From: Clonostachys chloroleuca
Lineage: Eukaryota; Ascomycota; Sordariomycetes; Hypocreales; Bionectriaceae
Reading direction: 5' to 3'
DNA: 64,000 bases
NCBI GenBank assembly: GCA_037952775.1
Contig: JBANAY010000001.1
Span: forward strand, 434,001-498,000
The notes beneath the pieces were generated by a model. That model was not told the origin of the DNA. It ran no database searches and saw nothing but the letters and a program-made list of their open reading frames with translations. The first letter of the stretch is position 1, and the number at the start of each line of letters is the position of its first letter. This document shows, piece after piece, positions 35,849 to 46,647 of this stretch. Made by a program: the position numbers and the translations under genes.

Positions 35849-36400
35849 CTACTTATGGCCAGGGATTGTTTCCAGAGTATTATCAGCCAGTCTCTCTCCA
35901 GCCACGACCAAATTCTCTGCAGGTACTAAAACGTACAGCATCCTTGCCCAACTCGTCTTACTCATATTACGCCATGCATGGTTCGTTCCACGTTGCACCG
36001 AGATATCTCCCCTCTCCAGAACTCGAGTCTCCCCCGAGTCCAGGACGAGCTCCACTCTGCCTTCCAGCACCACCCCGTAATCGAGGCTGATGGTGCGGTG
36101 CATTGGTGACAGCGCACCGGGAGGCATATCTACCACCCGTAGAACAGTTCCCGTCGATATGGTAATGCCCGGCAGATTTTCAGTGTAATTTTTATAGGTC
36201 GTGACGTCTGCGTCGTCGGCCAGTTGGGTAGGGATCCGGTTGCTAGCATAGCAAAGCGCAAATTCGGCCTTGTTAGGGAGCTGCTTAAACTGTGGCTCTT
36301 CTGACACATCGGTTATGAATGTTGTTCTCCCGTCTTCAGCGTGCGTGGTGATGTATCGACGAAGTTGTCGAATGTCTTTGTGTGAACTATCCATTGTCAT
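35849..36400 (-). CDS. small cupin-domain protein
   Basis: A single exon of 183 aa (ATG at 36400; a second ATG at 36394). The cupin core is visible: PPGALSPMHRTISLDYGVVL (motif 1 with a metal-type His), LEGRVELVLDSGETRVLERGD, then VQRGTNHAWRNMS (motif 2 with His). This is the cupin_2 type found in small fungal and bacterial enzymes and binding proteins; some act as isomerases, dioxygenases or cyclases in secondary metabolism. No signal peptide. It converges on the C2H2+Zn2Cys6 regulator gene and is the right-hand end of the metabolic neighbourhood. Membership of the pathway is inference. Confidence 0.85.
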   Translation of the reverse strand: MTMDSSHKDIRQLRRYITTHAEDGRTTFITDVSEEPQFKQLPNKAEFALCYASNRIPTQLADDADVTTYKNYTENLPGITISTGTVLRVVDMPPGALSPMHRTISLDYGVVLEGRVELVLDSGETRVLERGDISVQRGTNHAWRNMSKTSWARMLYVLVPAENLVVAGERLADNTLETIPGHK

Positions 36401-37047
36401 AATCCTGCTGCTTTCTGACTGTATTTGATTCCATGCTACACCGTCTGATGAACGCGAGCATTTTATCATCTTGCTCACGAGTAGCCCTTGGATCAGTGGG
36501 TCGTCTACCTGGTCCGAGGTGGGCGGTCCGAAAGCACGACGTCGGTATCTCTGGCCTCTGTGCGTCCGTCGGTCCCCAAGCTCCCTCAAGCGAACTCCAC
36601 AACTTGCCCTCATCCACATCCCGAGTTCATCTCAACCGTTCATTTGAACTTCCTCGCCACAGCCTCTCGGATTTTATTCAGTCATTGACTGACCGTACCA
36701 AACTTCTCTTGCTCTAATTCCTATACCTCTTCTTCTATTGTGCCGTGATAATTAGGCTTCAAAATTGAGATGTCATCGCAGAAGATTGGAGCTCATGGTT
36801 TTAGAAATTTAGGCATATTAATAGAAACGGCATCAAGGCAGAAGAAATTCAGTGCATAAAATGAGCAAGAGACGGATGAGATCGTGTTCAACAGCATTTG
36901 GTAGCCTGCTAACATTGACGACTCTGAACTTCGAGTTGAGATATATAGTTTCCTCCCCAAAATCTAGCTATTGCTAAAACGCAATGCATACTTGTCTCAC
37001 CAACCAGTTTACCACAACAGCCAAGGAATAGCTCTTCAGGGACGTAG
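36401..37047. other. intergenic, about 650 bp
   Basis: Promoter region of the cupin gene (left) and 3' side of the next gene. No supported ORF, RNA gene or repeat. Confidence 0.35.
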
Positions 37048-37888
37048 TTACAGTTCGTTGTTGCGGTTCTTTCCCTTTTCGCCGTCGTGCGATTGCTTGA
37101 CTTGTCTCTCGGCGAAGGCTTGGACCCGAAGTGTCGTTCCGATCTCGGCCAAGCCGCTGAAGCCTGTGATAAACTTCACATCCTCCGTACGCTTATGCCC
37201 TCCACGGAAGTTCTGAAAGTCTGTGAGTTGGTCTGTTTGGCACGTGTTAGTATCGCTTGTCACTCCGGTATCGTTGTGAGAGTGTGTACGTACCTTCACA
37301 TGCATTCTTTCCCAGAACGACATCCCTGGATGCAAATAGAGGCTGCAGCCATGTCACGACACCGGGGGCAAAGAAAGCCATGCCATCAACAACGGCAATC
37401 CATTTACGTTCATTGGAATCGCCTTCCTTCAACTTCTTCTCTCGCCATTCACGGACAGCCTGAGGGAGCTGGTCATACTGGGCCATGATGACCCGAAACC
37501 CATCCTTATGCATGAACTGGTTGAAATCGCCGGGGTAGGGCAAGTCGCCGCCGTCGTCAGTCCTCCAGTACTCATCCAGCTTGGGAAATGCCCACTCAAT
37601 CTCCTTGGGAACGCTCGATGGGCCGGGCACGGTGAAGATCTCGGCGTCGAAGTAGGCGCTCACGCGGCATTCCGATGTCCAGGAGAAGTCAACCTTTGCC
37701 GATCGGAAGTTGTCGAGCTTTTTCTTCAGCTCTTGGTAACGCGCTTCGTCGCCCGCTTTTTGCGCCTGGTCCACTTCTCGCATGAGACCGAAAATGCCCG
37801 GATCGATACCCGAGCCGACATTGATCTCAAAGCGCTGCGCGGACGCCACGATTGGGCAGAGAAGGGATGCAAAGCGCCAAAACAACAT
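37048..37888 (-). CDS. secreted protein of unknown family
   Basis: Two exons (37888-37294, 37232-37048; GTACGT...AACAG intron with a CTAAC branch site) give 259 aa. The first about 18 residues (MLFWRFASLLCPIVASAQ) look like a signal peptide. The mature part is hydrophilic, with a helical charged stretch (REVDQAQKAGDEARYQELKK) and FRVIMAQYDQLPQAVREW, and ends in a basic tail. Few Cys residues (near 60 and 197) make it unlike small Cys-rich effectors. No further membrane segment. I do not recognise a domain. The intron phase and coding bias make it a solid gene. Confidence 0.65.
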
Positions 37889-39077
37889 TTTTTTGGTAGT
37901 GAGCGAGCCTATCTAGTGTGATGTGCAGAAGAAAAAAGAAGAAATAAGCCAAAAGCCCCTCCCGGATATAAGAAGGCGGACAGATGTCAGACGAACCCTT
38001 GTTCACAGCTAGGCACCAATGCGGGAATCAAGCAGCCAGTGTTGGCAGCAACATTTCACGCACATGTTAGATGGCGTGAGAAGTGAAAGAGAAGTTGATG
38101 TGATTTGCGCACAGAGGAGGATTTGTCGATAGGTAACCATCGATCACCATTAACAACTTGTTCTAATATCATACGTTTTAAAGAACATAATGGAGTTAAG
38201 ATTGGGATAAAACCTTATACTAAACTATGCTCATAATGGCCATACTTTCCCAACTGTATTAAACCGTAGGGTAATCCCACCTTGCCTTAATTCCGGGTGT
38301 GTGCCTATTCTTTCAATTTTTAATACGTTTCTCCTGTAATTTTTCTCATCTTTGGAGCTATCAAACAGTGGCCAACAACATAGGAGAATTATAATGGTCG
38401 GGTGTAGATGGCTGTATAGGGTAGGCTAACAGTAGTGGCTGAACTGTGTTGCGTGATAATCGGAATCGGAATAAGGCTTTGCCGAATCACTCAGCCGCAC
38501 GAGAGGCGGAGTCAACTTCTTGATCAACAGTCGTGGTGATGATAAGAAGCTTCCATTCCAATATTGTCATAGTAGCTCATATATCCCCGTCCTTGAATAT
38601 GGTCGGGTCAAATTGCGATGAGCTTCCTGCACCACGGTACACATCCCAGTCCTCAACTTAGCAAACAGATACTGAATCACAGCTCCACATTAGGAAGCCA
38701 GAAGAGGACGATGGCAATGAGAGTAGCGATTCTGAATGGATTGCCGTTGACGTAAGAAGCCGTGAAGACCACGAATCGGAAGAAGATGAAGGAAGTATTG
38801 TCGAGATATCGAGAGGTGGGCGAGCATCTGAGACCACTGACGCTAATTGTTCAAGGTCAACTGATGTAATAATCAATAGCTTCAACGCCCCTGGCTATTA
38901 GCTTCAACGCCCTAAGATTAAGTTCCTCTCCAAGCCAGAGTCTTTGGCCGCCCAGTCTTCCTTGGTTACGCTTTCAAAACCAAGCTTCTCAAAGTTTGTC
39001 CAGCCACAATATGAATGAATGGTATTCACAATCACTAATACCATCTTGCTTTTGCAGGCGTCACAATAAGTAATTTA
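37889..39077. other. intergenic with possible 5' exon of the ankyrin gene
   Basis: A plus-strand stretch at about 38675-38902 is open and strongly acidic (EEDDGNESSDSEWIAVDV, then EDHESEEDEGS). It has no usable ATG. The frame of the ankyrin ORF continues upstream of its ATG to a TTTTGCAG acceptor at about 39058, so an upstream exon spliced into it is possible, for example from near 38817, but I could not fix a donor with confidence. The rest of the gap shows nothing. Confidence 0.35.
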
Positions 39078-41924
39078 ATGTACCAGCTTCGCCTGCACTC
39101 AACATATGTACCCGAAGAAGATACCAATGGCGAAACAAGCTTAATTTCATCGAAGGAATTACAAGCGCTCACTACTCCAAGGGGCTACAATCGAGAACTG
39201 GCTCGGATCAATAACTTGATGCCAGAAGAAACTGAGGGAGATAATGCCAAAAGGCTCGAAATCTTATCAGCTGGCGACCCAATAGAACTCAAAAGGGAAG
39301 GGCTCCTGCGATTTGTGTACCAAGTTTCAAATAATCTAATCGAGGACCATGACGAGGCAATTGATGAAGATGGCGATGAGGGTCAAGATTATGAGGAGAT
39401 GGGGGTGAGAACGATACGTCTATTTAGAGGCTTTTGTCTCCCTCTGGGCGTGTGGAAGGAGTTCATCTCTCACACTTTGAAGCAGCCCACAGGCAAAGCA
39501 TTTCTGGAGAACCTATTTGAGGCAGCTGCCAACACCCAGTCCGTCGACATTTGTGAGGCACTGCTCGAACTAGGTGCTGATCCCAATAGGCTCATCATGA
39601 CGGAATCATGTCATATGCAGCGACCCATTCAGCTGGCTGTCGAATACTGGGTTTGTAACGAGGAGTTTCTGCAGCTTTTGATTCGTTCCGGGGCGGATGT
39701 GAATCTGGTTAGTGGCGAGGAAGACGCTTGCCCTGCACTATTCAAGGCGGCAAAAGAACACACACTACAGTCTGTACAGGCATTAGTAGATGCCGGAGCA
39801 GATCTTTGGGCTTCAATTGAGCACGACGAGGTGATGTATACTGCTCTTGCGGCGGCTGTTGAGTCCGACTGGAGACACTCATATGAGTCGGACCACGACG
39901 AAGATCAGCAGGAGGTGAGCTGTTGCAGGCGCGGAGTCGAAATCCTAAGTTATCTCCTACCTAATTACGATAGAGAGGATGATCACGAGATGATACAGAG
40001 TGCCCTAGTCATGGCTGCCACGCGCGGGCGAAGAGACTTGGCAGCGATTCTTCTAGACGCTGGTGCAGATGCTAACGAGGCATCTGTCCAAGGGTATACG
40101 CCGCTCATCTGTGCCGTGCACCACTCATACAAAGCTGAGATGGTATCCATGGCTCAGCTTCTCCTTGAAAACGGTGCCGATCCTAATGCGGGGACTTATG
40201 AGTCAAGAGGCATTGATATGGGTCCCATTCACATTGCAGCATCCACGGGAGGGGAGGAAAAGATGCTGGCGCTGCTTCTCAGTTATGGGGCTGATATTAA
40301 CGCTCCGGCATATTCAGCTACAAACACCGAGTCGGCCCAATTCTCGGCCTCAGAGGACGGTGACTCAGATTCTGGATGGCATGACAAGAGAAAGGGGAGC
40401 AGGACCGCGCTCCAGCTTGCCCTACTGCCCTCCACTTCGCGCTACAGGACCAAATCCAGTAGCTCGGCTCTGCTTCTACTTCGAGCTGGGGCGAATCTTA
40501 CGGGCGGTGAGTTTGCATCGGCGGCAGCATTCAATAGCATCGAATTGATGCAAGAACTTGCACGTCGAGGCGTCGATGTCAATGACGTAGACTCGTCTGG
40601 CCGCAACGCCTTGGAAATATGCGTTGAACACCAACACGTGGGCCTCGTCGAATATCTCATCCAGGCCGGCACCAGCTTGGACCGACCGAAACTGATTAAA
40701 TCAGCCTGCAGAGGAGGGAATCGCCAAATCCTCAAACTTCTTCTCGATCACGGTGCAGCCCTCCAGTGTGCGGGAAGTCAAGCATCTCTCCTGATAGCGG
40801 CGGTGAAAAGCAGGAACTTGGAGCTCATGTCCTGGTTGGTAGATCTGCAGGATCTTCCCTACAGCTCTCACGCTCTCTGCTTGGCCGTGACCTCAGGAAT
40901 AGGCACCGACCAAAACAACGAAATTCATCTTGCCTCGTTACTCAGGAAAAGGCCCCAAACCAGAGCCGGCAATATCCTCGAAGGAACAGCGTTGGCATAT
41001 GCAGCCTTCTGGAACCAACATTGGGTCACCGATCGTCTTCTCAAATTCAGACATGACGGAGAGTGCATCCTACCCCTGGTTGAAGATATTGGCTATTATA
41101 CTCTTATGGAGGGGTCCTACCAGCTTAAGCGGAGTTACGAAACAAAGAGACAGTATTGGGATAATCCGAATGCAATTCGGTGTTCTATCATCCTTCCATT
41201 TATTTTGGCCAACAACTGGCTGACTGTCCGATGGTTGATGGATGCAGGCTATCGGCCAGACCGTCTCTCGTTGCTTGTAGCGACCAGGAGTCATCCTTTG
41301 CCAGAAATTCAGCATCTCACCTCTCACATGCATGTACTAGATATCAGCCAAGGCTCACGCGGAAAGTTGGAGACACCCCTCCAAGCAGCTATCAGGTCAC
41401 GGCGCCGCGATGTTGTTGAACGCCTTCTTGATCGGGGCGTCGATGTCAATGCCTTATCAACCAGTCTAGCTCTCGGCTACGAAGAGGAAGAAAGGGTAAT
41501 CCCCACTCGCACTGCGTTACAGCACGCGGTCGCACTTAGGGATCTACCAATGATAGACCTGCTTCTTAGTGCTGGCGCGGACGTAAATGCCCCAGCGGGA
41601 GAGTTTAAAGGCGCCACGGCACTACAGATCGCGGCCGCAACCGGGCAGATAGGTCTTGCCAGGAGATTAATTGCATTGGGCGCTGATATTGATGCGCCGG
41701 GGGCCAAGTACGGTGGGCGGACGGCACTGGAGGCGGCGGCAGAGAGGGGACGGTTGGATATGGTGCAGTTCTTGTTTGAATGTGGCGTGTGTTCGGATCA
41801 GTACGAAACTGCCATGGACATCGCATTATCTCATGGGTATATGGCCACGGTAGATACCATCCGGGAGTGGATGGCCAGCGAGGGTACGCAACAGCCTGGT
41901 GTGGATGAAGACGAGGGAATTTAG
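39078..41924 (+). CDS. ankyrin-repeat protein
   Basis: 948 aa in one open frame. At least ten ankyrin-like repeats are spread across it, for example VDICEALLELGADPNRLI, LLIRSGADVNLVSG, LAAILLDAGADANEASVQGYTPL, AQLLLENGADPNAGTY, LLLSYGADINAP, LARRGVDVNDVDSSGRNALE, LLDHGAALQC, VVERLLDRGVDVNAL, DLLLSAGADVNAPAG and ARRLIALGADIDAP. The N-terminal about 140 residues have acidic patches (DEDGDEGQDYEEMG) and no domain I know; fungal ankyrin proteins of this size sometimes carry NACHT or Clr5 domains there, but none is visible. It mediates protein contacts; partner unknown. The ATG at 39078 may be internal to a longer protein. Confidence 0.85.
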   Translation: MYQLRLHSTYVPEEDTNGETSLISSKELQALTTPRGYNRELARINNLMPEETEGDNAKRLEILSAGDPIELKREGLLRFVYQVSNNLIEDHDEAIDEDGDEGQDYEEMGVRTIRLFRGFCLPLGVWKEFISHTLKQPTGKAFLENLFEAAANTQSVDICEALLELGADPNRLIMTESCHMQRPIQLAVEYWVCNEEFLQLLIRSGADVNLVSGEEDACPALFKAAKEHTLQSVQALVDAGADLWASIEHDEVMYTALAAAVESDWRHSYESDHDEDQQEVSCCRRGVEILSYLLPNYDREDDHEMIQSALVMAATRGRRDLAAILLDAGADANEASVQGYTPLICAVHHSYKAEMVSMAQLLLENGADPNAGTYESRGIDMGPIHIAASTGGEEKMLALLLSYGADINAPAYSATNTESAQFSASEDGDSDSGWHDKRKGSRTALQLALLPSTSRYRTKSSSSALLLLRAGANLTGGEFASAAAFNSIELMQELARRGVDVNDVDSSGRNALEICVEHQHVGLVEYLIQAGTSLDRPKLIKSACRGGNRQILKLLLDHGAALQCAGSQASLLIAAVKSRNLELMSWLVDLQDLPYSSHALCLAVTSGIGTDQNNEIHLASLLRKRPQTRAGNILEGTALAYAAFWNQHWVTDRLLKFRHDGECILPLVEDIGYYTLMEGSYQLKRSYETKRQYWDNPNAIRCSIILPFILANNWLTVRWLMDAGYRPDRLSLLVATRSHPLPEIQHLTSHMHVLDISQGSRGKLETPLQAAIRSRRRDVVERLLDRGVDVNALSTSLALGYEEEERVIPTRTALQHAVALRDLPMIDLLLSAGADVNAPAGEFKGATALQIAAATGQIGLARRLIALGADIDAPGAKYGGRTALEAAAERGRLDMVQFLFECGVCSDQYETAMDIALSHGYMATVDTIREWMASEGTQQPGVDEDEGI

Positions 41925-42473
41925 GAGTACTGTCTACTTGTGACGATAACCAACCACATCCTCCTTGAATACGTCTGAAGCCCATATTACTCCATGTAGA
42001 AGCGCAATGCAATAACTACTCCACCTGTCAATGTCAATTTGAATAGACACATCGATATGTGCATACAATAAGATAAGATACTCGTGTGTGGTAGATTCCC
42101 ATATTAAAGCATCATGCGCCTCTAATTCGGATGAATTGTGCTTTGCTAGTGTCCAGGGCCGGCGTCATCCCATCCATCTATATTCGTCTTGTATTTGGCG
42201 ATATCTTCTATCACTACTCTGTAGCTTAAATACATGCGGGTGGTATAGTCAAAAGACAGAAGCAAGTTTGTCTAGCGGATATTTAACGTGGCCAAGAACA
42301 TTGCCTAGGCTTTGACGGATGTCAGGACGAGGGCTAGGTCGGGAGCAGGTTTCAACAAGAGACAATGTAATCTATAAGACTGAACAGACTAACACAGAGA
42401 TTGGAATTAACGACTAATACCTCTGCAAATGGAAGAGGGGTGCCTATACAAACCATACCATTTGAAATGAAGT
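41925..42473. other. intergenic, about 550 bp
   Basis: Between the convergent ankyrin and 7TM genes. Terminator sequence only as far as can be seen. Confidence 0.35.
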
Positions 42474-44247
42474 TTAGGTCCGCTTTTTAGGGGGATGGGA
42501 GTTGCTCCTGCCGTCGAAAATATAATCCCACTGTCTCTGCCCACTGATATCAGCAAGTTTGGAAGAAACGGCCTTCGATTTCTCGCCTTCGCTATTGCGG
42601 CCGAGCGATATTGGAGTTTCCTCCTGGTGGTTTGATAGACCTCGTTCCCGATCTCGTTCCCGATCCCTGTGTGCGCACGAACAAAGCCACCCTTCACGGT
42701 GTCCGTGACAGGCGGAATTGTTACCACAGGGAGAACAGCCGCCATTCGATGGCATGTTGTCGTCGTCTCCTTGGTGCAATATATTCTCGAAATCGTTAAA
42801 TTCAACTCGCTCTTGAGTCTCCTTAGCGTTCGAGTATGTTGGAGTCCTCTCTGGCTGTGATTCTACTGTCGTGGCATTATGTGTGGATAATCCTCCATCT
42901 TCTGTAGAATTCAGCTGCCTCTCACTCCGCCCAGACTGTGGCTGTTCGTCTGGCAGAGTCACCTCAATCCAGTTCCAAGTAAATGGAATACGTTTACCGT
43001 TTTCTCTTCGGGTAAAACGGCCGGTGCGTGGCCTGTTCGCGGGCCGGGGCCGGGGGGCTTACGTATCCGATCAATCAAGATGTTAACGGCGGGGAGGCAT
43101 GAGCAAACAAGCCCAATTGTAAGCTCAAGCATCCTATCACACAGAAAAATCATATAAGTAATCCAATTTTTTTCACTCAGGAGCTGCCAGGCTCACGTGA
43201 GGAGAGAAACGTACGTTAAGAGGTCAAGCATAGCAAAATTCGCAGCTACATCCCTGCCATTATTCAGAAGAACCAGCCGGTAAACAGTAAAGGCGGTTGC
43301 GGCCCCTCCAGCCCCGAGAAGAAGGACAAATTTTATCTTCTTAGTCCATGGTGTTCGCAGTTGCCATATGAGTGGGATCGGGATGGTGAATATCAGTGTG
43401 TCTGTCGCTATCGCAAATGCGACATCAATAATGAGGATTTCACGAAGGTCGAGACATTTTCCTTCGACATCTTGTCTCCAAAAACCCGGGATTGGCTGAC
43501 AGAGCGCAATTTTAACAGCAAGGAGGGGAATATATGCAATCAAGAGGGCCACGTTGAAATAGTGAATACCTTTAGATACCTTCGTGTTCACAGCGAACAC
43601 TCGGGCAAGTAATAGTAAGAGCGTTACCTTTGTAAAATAGGCCGCGGGTTCATATAGTATCGAAGTAATGTATACCCACTATGATGTGATTAGTATCCAG
43701 TATGCCTCAAGAAAAAGGAGCATAAACACTACCTTCAGCATCTCAGCATATTCATCCGGAGCCACATCCCACGTGTGGTAGCCCATTCCATGGCGAATTA
43801 CTAGGATCTTGCGTAAGGATGTTGTCAGAGAATACGAGGTATCTGCTCAACGTACGTTGGATAGATGTTGCGGTAAAAGCTGTCATGAGCACCTAAATCA
43901 GTCAGATATCGTTTGCAATGCAAGGTTGAATCACAACTAACCCATGCTAGAACACAAGTTACTGGTCGATAGATTAGCATAGCGTACGCTGACGATAGAA
44001 ACAAAGCCGTGGGACAATGCCTACCATCCTCCAAGACCAACTGTCGGATAATCACAATCTTGGAGTAGATGCGTGTGGCAAACAGAGCCGTCGACAGAGG
44101 GTAGCACACCGCGAAGACAGCGATAGTGGCAATGCGGCCAGCGTCAGGAGGGTTCTCGAAGTTGGGGATGACTCCAGGTGGGGGTGGAGCAGCTCCGCCA
44201 TTAAGACCTGTAGCTACTCGTCCCTCAAGGAATACTAAAGTATCCAT
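42474..44247 (-). CDS. fungal rhodopsin-like 7TM membrane protein (PTH11-related type)
   Basis: Seven exons fit in phase (44247-44025, 43961-43942, 43892-43856, 43800-43733, 43678-43215, 43133-43063, 43003-42474) to give 470 aa. Seven hydrophobic segments are visible, including IATIAVFAVCYPLSTALFA, VTCVLAWVLMTAFTATS, YEPAAYFTKVTLLLLLARVF, YFNVALLIAYIPLLAVKIAL, ILIIDVAFAIATDTLIFTI, KFVLLLGAGGAATAFTVYRL and LTIGLVCSCLPAVNIL. Typical family signatures are GMGYHTWDV and the short exon encoding CVLAW. The C-terminal about 170 residues are cytosolic and hydrophilic, with an RDRERDRERG stretch. This family (PF20684-like) includes PTH11-type receptors and many orphans; ligand unknown. No CFEM domain is present at the N-terminus. 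The 20-bp exon 2 was deduced from phase and should be confirmed with RNA. Confidence 0.8.
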
Positions 44248-45350
44248 GAGGGGGTGGGACAGCCAAAGTCAGGATGGAGTTGGCTGAGAAGAGTCCATCT
44301 CGGCTTAGCAAGCAAGAATAGAAGCTTTGGGTTGCTTTCCCGAGATGCGCTCTGTGACCAAAATACTATTTTTCAAGCCGTATTATTAGTGTCTCACCTT
44401 TCTGTCTTAACATTTAATGACGAAATAATGACACGCAGAATTTTTGAAAATTGTATCAAATATGGCTAGTTCCCGTAGCCACAATAAGGCTCTATGTACT
44501 TCACTCAAGTCGAGCCCAGCTCTTTGTATTCATGTGATTTCATTCTTTTCTTTCCTGTTGATTAAACTATTCTTTAGACCAAATCCCCGAGTCCGAGACG
44601 TCTTGGCTGGCAATGAAGCTGGATTGGAGGCAGAACGGGGTGGCTGGGCTGTGGATTGGTGACCTTGATTGCTCATCACCGCTTGAGATGAGGGAGAAGC
44701 AAAACATTCCCCACTAAATGCCACCGAGCTGCTGACAGAATCGGGTCACTGACCAGCCAAACTCACAGATGCGCTCTCCGACACCGGGAATCCGCTCGCT
44801 CAAGTTCAACCCAAGGTGATTCTATTTGTGTGAAGAAATATGTTCAAAAGGGCAAAATAACAAATTCCAAGATCTGAAAGATGGTCCGAAAATCAAACAA
44901 AAATGATAAACTGCTGCCAGGTCGCGTTGGATCGTGTTTGTGCCTAGGCTGATATCCTTCATCCTACACGCTCTGTAATTCTTCCTGACAATGGATAATC
45001 AACCCATCTCTGCTACTGAAGATGGATTGCCAATGGTGGATTCTTAAATTTCATATCAAAATAAAGAAGATTCCCTGTCATTAAAAATATGATTTACTAG
45101 TGAGATGAACTTTATATCGTGTGACTCTATTACCTGGCGTCGAGTTCTTACAATGAAAGTCTATACCCTGATTAATGAGACCGCAAAACAGAATCAAACA
45201 ATTCTTGATAACCCAATAAGTGGGAAACTTAGTCCTATGCCCACCTATGCACTTGTCAAATAATTTCGTGGCTGCATATCATTGAAGAGAGGAATACTTT
45301 GCCTCTAGGGTAGTGAGTTTGGACGGCGAATTTATTTTCTGGCGCCCTTA
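44248..45350. other. intergenic, about 1.1 kb
   Basis: AT-rich upstream region of the 7TM gene. Short frames with no features. No RNA gene or mobile element seen. Confidence 0.35.
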
Positions 45351-45357
45351 AAAAGAA

Positions 45358-45570
45358 CCAATCAGAGCCTGTCCACCCGAGCGAATTTTTGATTTGTCGA
45401 CATCCACCGAAAATGGCCTGTGATTGGTTTATTCTATTCTGGTCGCTGCCTAATGCTTTTCTGCCAATCACTCTTACTCACCGCCTTCTGGGGAAGTATA
45501 AATCAGCGTCGGCCTCCCACTCTTTTTCTCTTTTTTCCCTTTCTCCTTAGCTCTCTTTGCCTTTTGGCTT
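45358..45570 (+). promoter_or_regulatory. strong RNA polymerase II promoter-like block
   Basis: CCAATCA occurs at 45358-45364, the inverted form TGATTGG at 45421-45427, and CCAATCA again at 45464-45470. TATAAA is at 45497-45502. A pyrimidine-rich CT block follows (about 45519-45549). This order (CCAAT sites for the Hap/CBC complex, TATA, CT block at the start site) is characteristic of highly expressed filamentous-fungal genes. The direction is rightward, but the next supported start codon (GH43) is more than 1 kb away. Confidence 0.55.
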
Positions 45571-46647
45571 AGATCAAGTGTAGTATCTGTTCTTTTCAGT
45601 TTAATCTCTGAAAGGTCTCTAAGGAGACCAATCGTGATTATTCCTATTTTTGGTCTTCGGGTGATTTCCTCTGTGCTTGCACACGATCTCGCCCACAGTG
45701 TCCCTGGTATTACACTGCCTCCAGGTGACGCGAATCCGAGCTCATTTTCATTGCTTCAGACGGCTTGCCGTCCGAGTGAAGAAGATACACATTGCCACGC
45801 TCGCTTTTGTTGAGTTGTCGATCAGGATGTCGTGTCTTTCATGTGAGAAATTGACTGTCGCTTCGCTACTTTCCGCACCTCCTGTAGACTACCTACCTCA
45901 GCATGCGTAGGTATTCCAAAGTCAACAGCAATCCTGGTGATGACCTATGTGTAGTGTTGGGCCTCCTGGCAGACCTTTACAAGAAATAGTGCATGAGACG
46001 GCGGCAAGAGTACAAACAGAATGAGCTTTATTTGTCGCGAGCGCGTTGCTTCTTTTTTTTTTTTTTTGATGGAAATCATGCGCACCTTGATCCTACATTG
46101 TCCGTATTTCTGTAATCCTCAGAGCCATCTGTGAACAGCCCCGAAGCTTGAGAGCGATAGGGATTTTCAAATGATGCGGGGTGATAGATTGAGTATAGAG
46201 GTTTTGTAACCTCGTCCACATTTTGATCTTTCAGAGTTCAAGAAGGTAGAGTATAGCTTTTCTCCATCCGCGGATGCGGAGATGATGTTGCAAGTGATAT
46301 CCGTTGTTTATTCGGCTATCATTCAGGCTAAATCGGAAAATCATCGTGAATCCATTGCCAAAGATTGGATCGGCACGGAAAAGAGCATAACTTCTGCATC
46401 TGGTATCAGTCGGGGTATTAAACCCTTGATTTGGGCTTACAGGGATGTGAGCCGAGTTGACGACATTGGTTTGGTTAAAGTGGTTTGCGGGGAGTGTGGG
46501 GAAAAGATGGTCATGCCAACCAAGTATAAACAGTACAAACAGAGAGCGTTTTCTCGACAAGGCCAAGGCGACCTGCGGAGCCGAATAATACTGATTCCTC
46601 TGAAATATTCTCTAGAGAGACTCCGAAAAGAGTCAAACGGGGGGAAC
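45571..46647 (+). other. candidate transcript without clear ORF (long leader or non-coding RNA)
   Basis: Downstream of the promoter block there is no ATG until about 45828, where a 27-codon frame (MSCLSCEKLTVASLL...) is the only simple ORF. Two perfect hairpins occur: GGTCTC-TAAG-GAGACC (45614-45629) and GACGGC-TT-GCCGTC (45759-45772). A T-run of about 17 bases is at about 46050-46067. A frame open from 46282 runs into the GH43 gene without a stop. This region could be a long GH43 5' leader, a small-peptide gene or an RNA gene. Confidence 0.35.

Noticed and set aside
46282..46647. In-frame N-terminal extension of GH43 from an upstream ATG
   Set aside because: It would place 122 residues before a clean signal peptide; kept as possible leader sequence only.
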